This document shows positions 45,303 through 57,600 of a stretch of 64,000 nucleotides of DNA, one piece after another. The first letter of the stretch is position 1. Each line of letters begins with the position of its first letter. The translations under genes were made by a program, and so were the position numbers. The stretch is from Ascochyta rabiei (Eukaryota; Ascomycota; Dothideomycetes; Pleosporales; Didymellaceae): contig NC_082411.1 of NCBI RefSeq assembly GCF_004011695.2, positions 1,782,001 to 1,846,000 on the forward strand. The letters are read 5' to 3'. The notes below the pieces were generated by a model that saw only the letters and a program-made list of their open reading frames with translations, did no database searches and was not told the DNA's origin.

Positions 45303-47054
45303 ATGTACAGCCGCCACACAACACCGCCTACCTCCTCGTACAGCTACATTCCTGGTAGTGTCGGATCAGATGTCACATACTACTCGCAAGAGTCTTCACC
45401 GGCACCGAACGTCGCCCCTACACCTCCACGATCGCCCGTCCGCCAGCTTGGACCTACTCTGCTCCCCAAGGTCCGCACCCAAGATCAGGTGGCTGAGCCT
45501 ACTGCTGGACCCATCAGACATCGCAGGACGACGTCTGCTGCCTCGACCGTGAGCTATGGATACAGCCCCTACGCACGACCAGTCTCCATGCCGCACCGTG
45601 AATCAAGCCCCTACGCCCACAACAACTTGATCTCGCCCGTCTCCAACAACTCTTGCGACTTCAATGGCCTGTCCATGCTCAACTCGCCCATCACGTTCAC
45701 ACCATCTGAGGGCCGCCGAGCATCGTCGTACGCTCCCACACACTCGCGCTCAAGCTCCGTCAATGCTTCCCGTCACGTGAGGTCCACCTCCGCCAACAGC
45801 ATCGATGAGTCCACCATCAGCCGCTATGGCTTCCCCACCTACCGCAACCTCCCCAACTACGTGACCGCCCCAAGCGCGCCCCAGCCGAGCTACATGCAAT
45901 CCCCCGTCGAATACTCCCAAGTCCAGCAGCCCCCCAGCTACACTGCCACAGCGCTCGACTTCCCTCTGCTGGACTTCGAGCCGGCGCCTGCTGTCCAGTA
46001 CCCATCTTACACAGAGCAGCCCAGCTTCGATGCGTTCCAGCCCGTTGCCACGTCGTCTCTGCTCGAGTACCTTGGTGCCCCCAACCCTTCCCCATCCCTC
46101 GTTCGTCGCGTCACAAGCGCTCCTCGCGGCATCAACAACCACTTCTGGTGGGACATCCGCAACCTGCGCAGCTGGGAGGACTTCAACATGTCTGCTATCA
46201 AGGAGATCCCCTCCATTCTTCCTCTCCTCGAGGTCCCAGTCTCCACATCCTACCTGCCCCAGCCCATCCGCCAGAACATGCAGCCAGAGAACGAGTCCGC
46301 TCTCCACGATATCTGCACCAACTACTACGCCAACAAGGTGAACGCCGCACTCAAGATCGCCCAGGGCAACAGCCACATGCAGATGCGCGCCATCAAGCCC
46401 GCCGCTGGCGCGCGCACGCAGCCTGAGTTTGTCTCGAGCTACCCCTCCGACTTCGAGAAGACCCTCCTCGGTGACGCTCGTGGCCGCGTTGTCGGTCTTG
46501 TCAAGTGCTACGACAACTGGAACACCGGCATGCGCAGCGAGTCGGCACCCAAGCAGGTCCTCTACCTGCAAGGTCTCGCCCACCTGCAGCGCGTCATGCG
46601 CGAGCACGGCTGCCGCTACGGCTTCATCATGACCGAGATCGAGCTCCTCTGCGTCCGCGCAGGCGGCGGCTCTTCCACACCGGACCCCACCACCTTCAAC
46701 GCCGCCGCCGGCATGCCCATCTTCGGCTACCTCGAGCTCTCCGCGCCCATCTCGCTCTCCACCTCCGGCCTCTCTGCGTCGGGCGACATCCAGCTCACCG
46801 CCTCCCTGGCGCTGTGGTACCTCCACATGCTCGCCAAGGAGAACCCCTTCGAGGGCATGGGCACCTGGCGCATGGAAGTCGGCGGCCCCGCGGCCCTGAC
46901 GCGCCAAAACCACCTCGAGAAAGACGCGTGGATCCCCAAGCCGCAGCTGGGCGAGAAGCGCGAGGCCAAGCGCGTCCGCGGCTGGGTCTTCCCCGACGAG
47001 CCTCTCAGCAAGTGCGAGTGCGGCAAGGGTCGTCGCGGGAAGAGCGTTGGCTGA
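45303..47054 (+). CDS. Conserved Pezizomycotina protein of unknown function
   Basis: A single-exon 583-aa protein. Residues 1-~270 are disordered, rich in S, P, T, Y and Q, with many SSP/TPP phospho-type sites. A folded region starts at RGINNHFWWDIRNLRSWEDFNM (~278) and continues to the end. It includes RVVGLVKCYDNWNTGMRSES, YLQGLAHLQRVMREHGCRYGFIMTEIELLCVRAG and FGYLELSAPISLS, then a helix with LALWYLHMLAKENPF and a C-terminal basic/Cys tail (KCECGKGRRGK). I recognise it as a widespread filamentous-fungal family but know no assigned activity. Parts resemble restriction-endonuclease-like folds in alternation of strands and the E-x-E motif TEIELLCVR, but this is only an impression. No signal peptide or helix for membrane insertion. 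Confidence 0.8.
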   Translation: MYSRHTTPPTSSYSYIPGSVGSDVTYYSQESSPAPNVAPTPPRSPVRQLGPTLLPKVRTQDQVAEPTAGPIRHRRTTSAASTVSYGYSPYARPVSMPHRESSPYAHNNLISPVSNNSCDFNGLSMLNSPITFTPSEGRRASSYAPTHSRSSSVNASRHVRSTSANSIDESTISRYGFPTYRNLPNYVTAPSAPQPSYMQSPVEYSQVQQPPSYTATALDFPLLDFEPAPAVQYPSYTEQPSFDAFQPVATSSLLEYLGAPNPSPSLVRRVTSAPRGINNHFWWDIRNLRSWEDFNMSAIKEIPSILPLLEVPVSTSYLPQPIRQNMQPENESALHDICTNYYANKVNAALKIAQGNSHMQMRAIKPAAGARTQPEFVSSYPSDFEKTLLGDARGRVVGLVKCYDNWNTGMRSESAPKQVLYLQGLAHLQRVMREHGCRYGFIMTEIELLCVRAGGGSSTPDPTTFNAAAGMPIFGYLELSAPISLSTSGLSASGDIQLTASLALWYLHMLAKENPFEGMGTWRMEVGGPAALTRQNHLEKDAWIPKPQLGEKREAKRVRGWVFPDEPLSKCECGKGRRGKSVG

Positions 47055-47529
47055 GCCGCGCCAGACGAATTTCACGAATCGACGACGAGGATGTAGGAGA
47101 CGATGCACGACTAACGATAATATACCCGGCTGCCGGCCAGCTGAAAAGCATCAACGGCGTCTTTCAGCATTTACAAACGCATTGCATTGGAGTTTCTTTC
47201 TGGGTAGCATTTACACGGCGCATGGGTTCCGCATGCTGGCTCGACCGGCTTTTCATCTAGTTCAGACAGACCGACAGACAGACCGATAGTAGTAGTAATG
47301 AAAGCTCTATCCACACACACCCCCTACTTCTCCCTCCCTCTCTCTTTTCTTCTTCTTCTCTCCCTTCTGCTCCCCGCGAGTGTGTGCGCGATGCGCGTGA
47401 CGGGATTGCAGGCTTGATACGCACGTATTCCCGCTTCACATCCTCACTCATCCAAACCCCCGTTCCTAACCTACCCTGCGCTACAGGATGGCTCGCGGAG
47501 ATGTTGCGGATTGACAGCCTTTGTTGCCC

Positions 47530-47652
47530 TTGGTCTTGGTCTTGAGATTGAGATTGGTCTTGAGATTGAGATTGGTCTTGAGATTGAGATTGAGATTGGT
47601 CTTGAGATTGAGATTGAGATTGAGATGGAGATGGAGATGGAGATGGAGATTG
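47530..47652. repeat. GAGATT/GGTCTT hexanucleotide repeat
   Basis: About 20 hexamers of GAGATT interspersed with TGGTCTT units, ending in a block of GAGATG. The blocks again suggest stepwise expansion. Confidence 0.9.
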
Positions 47653-47734
47653 ACCTCCTCATCCCATCCATACAACGCACGACCCTGTCAAAACCCAGCT
47701 CGCGATGAATATAGAGAGATAAACTAGTCCTAGC

Positions 47735-47808
47735 TTCCACCTAGCTTCCACGTAGCTTTCACCTAGCTTTCACCTAGCTTCCACCTAGCTTCCACCTAGC
47801 TTCCATGT
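47735..47808. repeat. AGCTTCCACCT tandem repeat
   Basis: About six copies of an 11-12-bp unit with TTTCAC/TTCCAC variation, directly followed by four CAGACAGAG-type 10-mers (47815-47852). Confidence 0.85.
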
Positions 47809-48389
47809 ACAGACGGAGGACAGAGCAGACAGAGCAGACAGAGCAGACAGAGCAAATGATATCCACCCTTGCCATCACAACCGTGAGTACAGCGGCGCGG
47901 AAATCACTGTCTGTGCATGTGCATGTGACATCAGCACCGATGTTGGCGTACGAGCTTGGGTACCTGCCCGCTTCACTCCAAGCGCCACGACGTCGAGCAA
48001 AGGAAGGGGTTTCTTAACATAAAGACAAGACGCGTTGGGGTTTGTGGATGGGGGGTTGGATGGCGGTATGGCGTGGGGAGTGGATGGGGTGGATGGGGTG
48101 GATGGAGTGTAAGGTGTTTCCGAGACGCGAGAAGAGACTTTGCTTTTTTCTTCTTTTTCTTTGTTTTTCGCGGATTGCTGGTCGTGTGCGGAGTGGTGGG
48201 GAGCGGTGCGGATAGCGATCCTGTCCACTCGGTGGTCTATTCGCCTCTGACACTTTGAGGCTTCGCGACTCTGCAAGTTGGCCTCCGTCCGCTCTACGTT
48301 GTTTGTTCGTTTTTTTGGTTGGTTGGTGGGTTGGTTGCTGTGTGCGGCGGTATCTGCCTCTCCAAACTCCCTGTACTAGGTTTCAAAAC

Positions 48390-50522
48390 TACCATGTCCG
48401 TGCGCGCAACGACCGGAGTCGCGCAACGACCAAAAACCACCTTAACGCTCAAAATTAGATAAGGCTATAGAGCCACCTATAACAGCTATTATTTTGTAAT
48501 TTTATAGTGTAGTACTAATTAATTACTTATAAAAAAGATATACTATTTAAATTTGGCTAGTAACTTAACGTTGTAGCCACGTAATGTGGTTTTAAGTAGG
48601 GGAGCTAGGGACAGCAATAGGGGACTACAACTACTAACATTATCCCTAAAACTACGTTTTTAATACTTTTTTAGCTAGATTACTTATAAAGCTTTCTTTT
48701 TACCCTTTTAAGGTAATTATATAGCTTTTGTAGTATTAAGCTCTTGTTATTAATACTACTTTTTAGCCTTCTGTTTAGCCTTCTAATTTGCTATATTAGC
48801 CTTCTCCTTCTTATACACTACCTTAGCTGCCTCTTATACTACACACCTCTCCTCCTTCTCCTTCTCCTTAACTAGCTTCTTAGCAGCTGCTACTTCCTTA
48901 CTAGTAGCTTTTCTAAGCCTCTCCTCCTTCTTCTTATGTTGTCTAACTTGCTTACAGAAGTATGCTTTATTAACCTTTCTAGGTAACTAGAATACTGCAC
49001 CACTATAGTACTCCTACTGTTACTACAAGTCTAAGGTTTTGCTCTTCTTTTTATACTTCTTCTGCGTCTTTAGAGTCTTTTTAAGGCTATCTATCTTATA
49101 CTAGAGAAGTAAGGTTTTAACTAAGATATAGTAGATTAATTATCTTATCTTTTTAATATTACTCTTACTTTAGTTTTTAACTATATACTGCAATAACATC
49201 TCTATTTTAAGCTAATCCTTATTGCTATAAACAGATAATAAGGACCTATCTAAATCTAAGCTCTCTAGTGTTTTAACAAAGTAGTAGAGGATAATGTTAG
49301 GATTAAGTAGATAGATACCTGTTACCTTAAAGGACTTAAGTATTAGCTTTTTAGTAAAGCTACACATCCACGCTAGCTAAAATAGGCAGAAGAAGTCTGC
49401 TCTAGTAATAGGTGTATTATTTTAAGCCTTATAGATATGTATTATAACTACTTTTAAGTATACTATTAATAGAGGCTTAAACAGCACTATATTAAGTAGC
49501 TAGAGCGTTTAGGTTAAGTAAGGGGGAAGAACAGCTAGAAGGATCTTGTAGTTATTATAGTACTTAATAAAGTCTATTATTATGTAGGATCTGTAGCTAT
49601 CTAGTATTAAAAGCCTCTACTTTCTTTATACTTTCTCCTTAGTGTAGTAATTAAACACCTACTTAAGCTAGGTAAGGCCTATATCCCTATTTGTCCACCC
49701 TAAGAGAGATAATGTAACTATTACAGAGTGTTTTTCTAGCTTAATTTTAGCTACCTAGTCTAATTTAATGCTAGCGTTAGCTAACTTATAGATAATGCCT
49801 AGTAGCAGTACTATTCTATTACTACACACACACGCTATAAGCGTCTGCTAAGCTTAGTTACTATCCTAGATAGATGCTTTAATCTCTCCCTTTATATATA
49901 TACGCTTACTAAATATATATTTTATTCTACCTATAATGCTAATTATAAAGCCCTTCTTATCTATATTATATATATAGTAACCCTTAATAGAGTATTTAGA
50001 GATTTTGTGCTGTAGTAGGTTAAAGTAGAGCGTATATTTATTATAGGAATTAGTGTTATAACATAGTTAATCTATCCTAGTAGAGTAATATAAGATAAGA
50101 TAGATAGAGTACTTGTTAATAAAGCAGGTAACCTAGCTCTTACTAACTGGATTTTGAGCTACTAGTGACGCAAAATTCTGGATTATCTCTCTAGTAGGTA
50201 GTAAGTAATAAGTACTAAGCAACTCTATGTACTTTATAAGCTCTATCTCCTGTTATAGCGTTAAACGTTGCTAGTTAATGTTCTTAGTCTCCTAGGAGTC
50301 CTAAACGTGCTTATGTCTCTAAGCTAGAGTTACGCAGTTAATACTAAACCTAGTAGTAAAATACTAATACATAAGTTTTTTACCTAGTTTTAGCGTATTA
50401 ATTACTGTAAGCGCTTTGTTAATAGCTGCTATAGTTGTTGAGTTACAACACGTTAAAGTATGGTGTAGTTGTGATGATTCGGTTGTTGCGCGACTCCGGT
50501 TGTTGCGCGCACGGACACGGTA
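48390..50522 (-). mobile_element. Fot1/pogo-type DNA transposon, RIP-degraded
   Basis: Terminal inverted repeats of about 40 bp (48392-48431 and 50481-50520) begin CCRTGTCCGTGCGCGCAAC. They differ at three sites, all G/A transitions, and are flanked by TA on both sides (48390-48391, 50521-50522), the Tc1/mariner target duplication. The 2129-bp element is strongly AT-rich and full of stops, yet the minus strand still shows an entire Fot1-like transposase in order. The CENP-B-type HTH region is around 50100-50270 (LLPTREIIQNFASLVAQNPV). The first catalytic-Asp block IYNIDKKGFI is near 49935-49965. The second-Asp block RLLILDSYRSY is near 49585-49615, followed by VLPPYLT and FKPL. A Lys/Glu-rich C terminus lies at about 48830-48960. 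The pattern of C:G to T:A change fits repeat-induced point mutation. The element cannot encode an active enzyme. Confidence 0.92.
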
Positions 50523-51694
50523 GGTTCCCTGCTGTCTGTTCCTCTGCCTTGGAAACCTACCTATACCTACATCTTATCTCAACAAAACATAACATAACAC
50601 AACACAACATACTCTCTACACTAGTGCTCTATAGATGATTCCTTCATATACAGCAAAGTTAGTTTACACGTCTACGTTACTACGCACTATACTACTACAT
50701 ATCACCCCCCCCCCCCCCCCCCCCAAATATAATAAACCCTCTACAGGATAGAATCCCCCTCCCCTCCCGTTCCCCGCCCCTATTCTGTTTTGACACTACA
50801 ACGCCGCACCGAGAGCAACACAAGCTGAAGCGCACCAGCTATTCCTATCCGCCACCCCCCCGGTGGAGTCAGATTCGACGCCGCGCTCGACGCGTCGGAG
50901 GCTGGCTGTCGGTCTTGCGTGCTGGTCGGGCTGCCTGCCTGCCTGCCTGCCTGGCTGGACTATCTGCCTGCGTGCGCAGCTAGTAGGTGGAGAGGTAGGA
51001 TAAGGTGCGAGATCCGTGTGTGTATGTGTGCAGAAACAGATAGATTAGCAGTGCAGGATAGTAGCGAGACATTAACTACGGATCATGCCATCCATACAGA
51101 GACTCCACCACCAGCCAACCAGGTAGCCAGCTGCATGCGCGTGTTTCTGTCTTTAAGATGCTAGTAGCTAGATGATGTGGAGGAATGGTAGGTGGGGTAG
51201 TTGGACGCGGTTGTTTTTCAGATGGGAAGGGGGTCTTGGCCCCTGTCTGTGGGCATGCGCACTGTGCTTGTAAGAGTTGTGGGTTTGGGCTGGGTGCCTG
51301 GTTTGTTCAGCTTGTGTTAATGGGGTCAGTGGGAACCAGCACTGCTCAGCGGCGTCGAAGAAAAACAGCAGGGGAGAGATGACCCATAATCGCGATCGCT
51401 TTTCATCGTCCGTTTAGGAAGACTGGGGAAGTCGCGTTGTGAGGTATCTCTGTTCAAACCAAAAACTAAACTAATCCTAAAACTCACAGCTAGGGTATCT
51501 ATCTCAAGCAAGTCCAAACCAGTCCAGCCCGGCCTGGCGTCTGTACCGATTTCCATGCGTATGTTTCGTTCCGTTCCATTGCGCCGAGTTGATTCAAGAA
51601 TGTGACCAAGTACTATTCGTACAACGTGTGCATCTGCACTATGCATCTGCCACAAAACCACGCGAGTGAAGAGTTAGGTCCCGACAGCCTCTGC
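50523..51694. other. Right flank of the transposon, gene-free
   Basis: No gene. It contains a 20-nt C tract (50705-50724) and a GCCT tetramer run (50934-50952), then ordinary sequence leading to the HIR3 stop codon. AT-rich DNA stops within about 250 bp of the transposon end. Confidence 0.65.
50705..50724. repeat. Poly-C tract (20 nt)
   Basis: Uninterrupted run of C, 183 bp right of the transposon's TA duplication. Confidence 0.95.
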
Positions 51695-54600
51695 TCACAG
51701 CCTAGCGGAGCCATCGACATCCGTTTTCTCGGCCGACGCCTCAACGCCTTCCTCGCTACGAGCCAGGCCTGTCGGCGTCTGGATGGTGAAGCCACCAATC
51801 GGGGCGCCTCGCTCTGCACTCGCGCGTCCGGCAAACAGGCCAGGGAACATGGGCTTGACGGTGGCGAAGCTCGCGCTGCGACGTTCGTGCTCCTGGACTT
51901 CCTGGCCGATCTCCTGCACCTCGCTCTCGTCTAGTTCGCTGAGTTCGCTTTCGTCGTCTGCGTCGTCGTCATCGTTGTCGTGCCGTGCGTTGAGCTCCGT
52001 GTCGCCTTCTCCGTCGCCCTCTTGCTCGTCGTTGTCTTGGTCGTTGTCCTGATCGTGGTCGAGATCGGCATCCGTGTCGTGAGCGTGGTCGTTGTTTACG
52101 CTCGTGGTGCCTGTGCCAGGTGCGCTGCTGAACGATGTGGACGCCTGGAGAAGCGAGGTGCTGAGCCCAGTGCCCGGCGCGAGGTTTGTCGGTTGGTCCG
52201 GTTTCTCGGTCGATTGACGCGAGAAGAGAGATGGAATCGTAGCATTCGCCACTGAAGGAGAGCGGATTGGCATCGAGGTGGCCGGCTGTGGCGTACTGAC
52301 AACAGCAAGTTTATGCACGCAAGCTTCGGCTCGGCGCTGGATCTCGCGTTTGCCGACAGCTTTGGCTCTGGACTTAGCAGGCTGCTCAGGTTGTGACGGC
52401 GCTTGGGGCAGAGATGGCGGTTGTTGTGGGTGAAGCTGGTTGGGATGGTATGTCGTGAATGGTGTACTGCGGCCCTCGGCCGTGCCATCGACTTGGGCTT
52501 GCATCAACGAAGCAACCGAAAGAGGGTTTGTAGATGGTCGTGGCGTCACAGTTCCAGACTGCCCTGGTTGAGGAGGCTGCTGCTGCTGCTCAGATGGCAA
52601 AGGCGGCAGTGTAGGTCCAATCGTGGTGTACAACATGGCGTAGCTGTCTCCGATGAGATCGTCAATCGTTGTTGGCTTCATGAGACCGTTGTTGAGGCGC
52701 TTGAGCTCGACAGCATCGCGAAGCACATCCAGTACAGGATGCTGTGTCGCTGGGCTCTGACACCAGGCCTCCATTCGCGCGGCAAGGGCGCTGAAGTCTT
52801 CCTGATTGACCGACTTGAACGCCGAGTCCTCCTGGCCTTCGTGGACGTTACCCATGCGTCGCAGCAACCTCAAGTAGCGTGTGCACAAGTCCTTCCACAA
52901 TTCAGTGTGCTGGAAGAAGTCCGTCTGTTTTCGCCGTACACGTCTAGCCAGCGCCTCAAAGCTAGCTTTGTCTCCAGTCTTGTCGAGCAGGTCGATGAAG
53001 AACTTCGTATATCGCAATGTGTACACGAAATGACGACCGGGTCGCTCATACTCTGGCTTCCACACCTGAACCGCCATCGTCTTGGTGAAGATGGTCTGGG
53101 TGAGTTCGTGTTTAGCTGCATGCGCCAGGACAACATCTTTTCCTTCGTCGTAGATGATATGGGCCGATCGTGCTATGATTCGGTGGTGCCAACTCGACTT
53201 GTCTGCCGCACGCAGGGCCTTGACGATAGCGATGATATAGACTTCCCATTGCTGTAGGTGCTCGGGAGGGCCAATGTTTTTCGAGTAGAATGTGTTCGAG
53301 AGTGCCTCTATGCCCTTGTGGTGGTCGATAGCTCTCCGCTGCACGAGTTTGTGGACAATCGAGATCAGCTTGTAGTGCGGTTCGAGTATAGGCTCACCGC
53401 TCTTTCCTTTCTTGTCGGGTAGTCTTTCGATTGCACCAACGATGGGATTGATGACTTCTTCCCAGCCTAGACGAGTTTGAACTGGTGGAGCTGTATCTGA
53501 GGACGCAGCTTCTACCAGTGCGTTGTGATTCGCGGCCCACATCTTCCACAAACCCTTCGCAAGCATGTAGTGGTTCCACCATTTGCATGGGTTGTTTATA
53601 ATGGCGCGCTTGTACAAGGTGCTAGCAAACTTCCATGCAGTGTAGGGTCGCAGAGCGACGAAAGGTATGTCGCGCTGCGCGCCTGACAGACCAGGCAAAT
53701 TCACAAATCTTCGTTCACCGTCACGTGTCTGAAAAGCCTCCATGTTGAAAGGCTCGCGCGACGACGCATAGATGCGATCGCCAAACTCTGTGTACATCTG
53801 CGCAATGTGGGCTTGAGCGTGAGACGAAACACCTGCTTCGCGAGTCACACATGCGACAGCCATAGCGTAACAGTTGATTGCTCCACGCTGAAGGTTAGCC
53901 AGCTCGACAGTGTTACTGTTCATTTTGTCCGCGTTCCAGGAAACAGCCTCCTCGAGCTGTGTGTCATATGCTTGTGCAAGGCGGTACCATGTTTCCCAGC
54001 GTTCGATAGAATACTCTAGGTCTTGGAGGAAGAAGGCTTGCGCATAGTTCAGGTCTTCGGTAGGCCCTTGGGTCATGCGCTTCTGGGAACGGAACTTGCT
54101 GAGAGCAATGTTGCCCATGAGGAAGAACCACCCCTTCGACGCCGCTACGGCTTCATCGTCAGGGATGGCTCGTGTGACGAGCGAGCCAACACCTTTGAGG
54201 CAGTTGAAAAGTGTGATGGGATGAATTGGTGACTTGAAGTAAGTCGTAATGGTTTTGCGATTGAACGTGATATCGTCATGGGACTTGGGCCGTCCCAAAG
54301 CTGCATGGACCTTCTCAATGGTAGTCCTGAGTTCTTGTTTAGTCTTGGGCAGGTCTTTTAGATCTACCTTGGCAGCCTGGGACATGACAAAAGGCAGGAG
54401 GTTGAACGCGGCCTTCTTGTCGAGGATATCTGGGGTCGAAGAGAAGTCCTGGCATTCGAGAGGCTCGACGAACAGTTTGAGGCCATAAAGATCATGCAGT
54501 ATTTGGCAAAATTCCGTGTCGCGGCTGTTAGCGTCGATAATGTCATCCAAACGGAGCATCTCGTCTTTTGCCAGTCTCAGGAATTGACGTCCGGATTGGT

Positions 54601-57600
54601 GGCAGAAGCCTCGAATGCCGGTGGCATGGTGAACATGGCGTAGAAACTCGAAGAGATCATCTTGAGGTGTAGGAAAGTCGCCAGCGTTCTGAGAAATGCC
54701 TTCTCGGAGCAGGTAATACTGCAAAGTCCACAGCCGCAGTTGAATATCGTCAAGTCGGGCAGACATGTTTACAAAAGCCTGGCTTGGCAAAGATTCAATT
54801 CTTGGTACGGGTATTTTCCCAATGCGAATCAAGTCTCGGAACATGTTGCTAGCGGACAGAACATGTAGCAATCTTGCGATTGCTGACATGGATGTCTGAA
54901 CATGCTCGTAGGACAAGCAATCAAATGCTGTGGGCTCGCCTCGCATGATTTGCAGGACCTTGACAACCATCTCGTCAATGACTCGGAAGCGAGTCAATAC
55001 CTTGATTTGACGTTCGCTCAGCGACAATTCCTGGAAGCTTCTTGTTTCAAAGTCGTCGACGAATGCCTCTATGCTTCGCAGATAGCAAGACAAGACCTTG
55101 GGGGGATATTCGATTGCGTCGTACGCCTCGCGAAGTCTTTGCCAGAGCGACAAGCTCACATTGACGTTGGCTGAATCGAGAAATCTGCGCATCTCAATCA
55201 CTGGCGATGGCCGATCTAACTCCATTTCGGCTTGGGAGTCTGGCGTACACATGCTGTTTGAGGGCGATGGCGATGTGATTTGTTGCATTGATGTTTCTTC
55301 GCTTGGTGGAGCCTCGACTGCCGGTTCTGCGGCGGTATTGTGCTCGAGGATTGGCTCCAGACTCTCAATGACCGTGACAGGGTCTTTCTCGTCATGATCG
55401 AATACCTTCAAAAAGAAGTCTTTCATACTGATCCGCACAAGCTCGCGATCAAGAGCCGCAACAGACAGCTCGGGCATAACCGCGTTGTTCTGTAGCTGAA
55501 TTGTGTGGTTGTCAAACGCGACAAGTATGCCCTTGAGCTCGGCAATTGCAGATAGCACATGCTCCGGCGGGATGTCGTCTTTGACACTCATTAGAAAGAC
55601 TGAAGCCCAGACGTGGCGAAGTGAGAGATGATCCATGCCGACGTCTGGAGTGCAACTTGAACGAAGTTGTATGGCTTCTCGAGCAAGGTTGGACCACCGT
55701 TCGAGGCGGTCGTACTGCAAAGTCTTGGTCGCAGCATCCACTTGACTGTGCGGATGTTTGATGAGGGAGTAGATATCGAGATGGAGCTCGAACAGAGTCT
55801 GAACCATCTCAATTTGTGATGCGTTGAGGTCAGACAGGATGCAGTTTTGTGACTGAAGACGGGCTTTGAGCAAGCGTTCGTCCAGATTGTTGATGCGCTC
55901 GTGCATGCGCTCGAAGATGTGCTCATCAACGTTGACTATGATCTGCACAATGTTCCGCTTGAGGTCCTCTGCCCACTTGAAGCTCAAGTAGCTGGAGTTG
56001 ACCGTTGGCGAATCTTTCTGACCTGCGAAAACCCCCCGTGAGAGCAGCATCTCCACCCAAGCGAATGCAACTTCTTTGATAGAAAACCAGCTCTCGTTGA
56101 CGCTTCGCGCAAAAACCCCCAATCCTTGATCTTGGAGCAGTGGTTTTGGAGATAATTGGCCAGCACCTGACTTTGCGTAGCCCAGGAAAGCATTCAAGCC
56201 AGCTTCCCGAGTCAGACCCACCAGATCAAACGACTCGCTGCTTAGCAGCACTTGTGCGGCTTTGCTGTTCACGTGCTGAAGCGCCAGGTACGTGTCGCAG
56301 GCGATTTTGTCGTCCGTCTCTGCCGCTGTGGAGTCGGGGAGGGCGTGCAGCAAAGTGCGAAGCTCATTGGGATGCCCAAGCCCTTCAACGCCTAGTCGTG
56401 CGTAGATGTCCTTGACGATCTCATACAGACATAGATCCGCATGAGCGAAAGGCTCGAGCTGTCCTTCCAGCAAGGTACTGGGATCATGTACTACCGTCTC
56501 ACCGACCTGGCCAGTTGCCGCGTTACGGGTGCGAACGCGCTTGACACGACCGCCCTCTGCCGTCTCCGGGAGACCCGCAGAGTCCGTTGAGCGTTTGCGC
56601 GAAGGAGCTGGTGCTACTTCCGCCGTTGTCGAAGTGTCCGCGTCCTGAGGGCGATCCTCTGGGGCAGCTTCGTTATTGCCTTGTCCTTTCCCACTGACTT
56701 CTACTTCAGCAGCCGGGGACGGCGGCTCGACAATCTGGGGCGGCAGCTGATCGTCCATGGGCTCTTCCACAACAGGTGCTGCCGCCGCTTCTTGATCCAC
56801 CCGTTCCGGGGTCTCGCAACCGGCGGGTATGACGAGTTGTACGTTGGCACCTGGCGAGGCGTCGGCAGTGACGCCTCTTTGCTCTGCTATGAAGTGTTGA
56901 AGTATAGCCTCTCCAACGCCCGACCAGTCCCACTTTGCCGGTGCCAGTGGGACGTGGTCAGGCGCTTTTTCCATGACCCGCCCGCTGTTGATTTCCGCGA
57001 CGTCGGCAGGAAGTGGCGCAAACGGGTAGGGATTGAGGCGCTTCTTGAGCGTCTCGGAGAGCTTCTTTCGTTTCATGGTAGACAGAGGTGGCTGCATCAA
57101 CGAGACGTTGTCCTCGAGCTTGCCGACCAGCTCGCGCAGCTGTTGACCAGCCAGGCCCTCTTCGATGCCTGGGAGGCGCAACAAGCTCTCCCACAGCTCG
57201 TCGTTGCCGTCCATGACAGATTCCAGACAGAAACGGGCCAGGCGCGTGCTGCCGAGCATGGCTGCTACCGAGGCTGCGCGTAGCCACAGGTCGAGATCCG
57301 TGTCCTCTTTGTCCAGGGCTTCGGCGAAGTAGGTGAGGGCGCCTCTGATGTTGTTCCAGCCTTCGAGGCGGGGTATGGCGCCGTGCTGGGTGAGCCAATG
57401 CTGCATGGACTCGAGCAGAAACTGGCCATGGTTCTTGTAGGACAGGTGCAGTATTTGGGGGAGGGTGTTGGGGGCGCTGTCGGCGGCGCCTGTGGATTGG
57501 GTGGGGCCGGCTTCGAAGTCGTCTTCTAGGATGGAGTCGAAGACCAAGCTCTCGCCAAAGACCTCATGGCGCTTGTATTCGGAGAGGGATTCGTTGTACT

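Larger units (their letters stand above)
47055..48389. other. Repeat-rich flank left of the Fot1-like element
   Basis: No gene. It contains GAGATT hexamers (47530-47652), an 11-12-bp AGCTTCCACCT array (47735-47808), a CAGACAGAG run (47815-47852) and GGATGGGGT repeats (48080-48105), all within 600 bp. Confidence 0.7.

Noticed and set aside
45750..47108. 452-codon minus-strand frame opposite the 583-aa gene
   Set aside because: Compositional antisense frame; no motifs.
50640..50760. Second MITE-like remnant next to the C tract
   Set aside because: A short AT-rich run beside a homopolymer resembles the core of the hAT-like element, but no inverted repeats or target duplication could be found.
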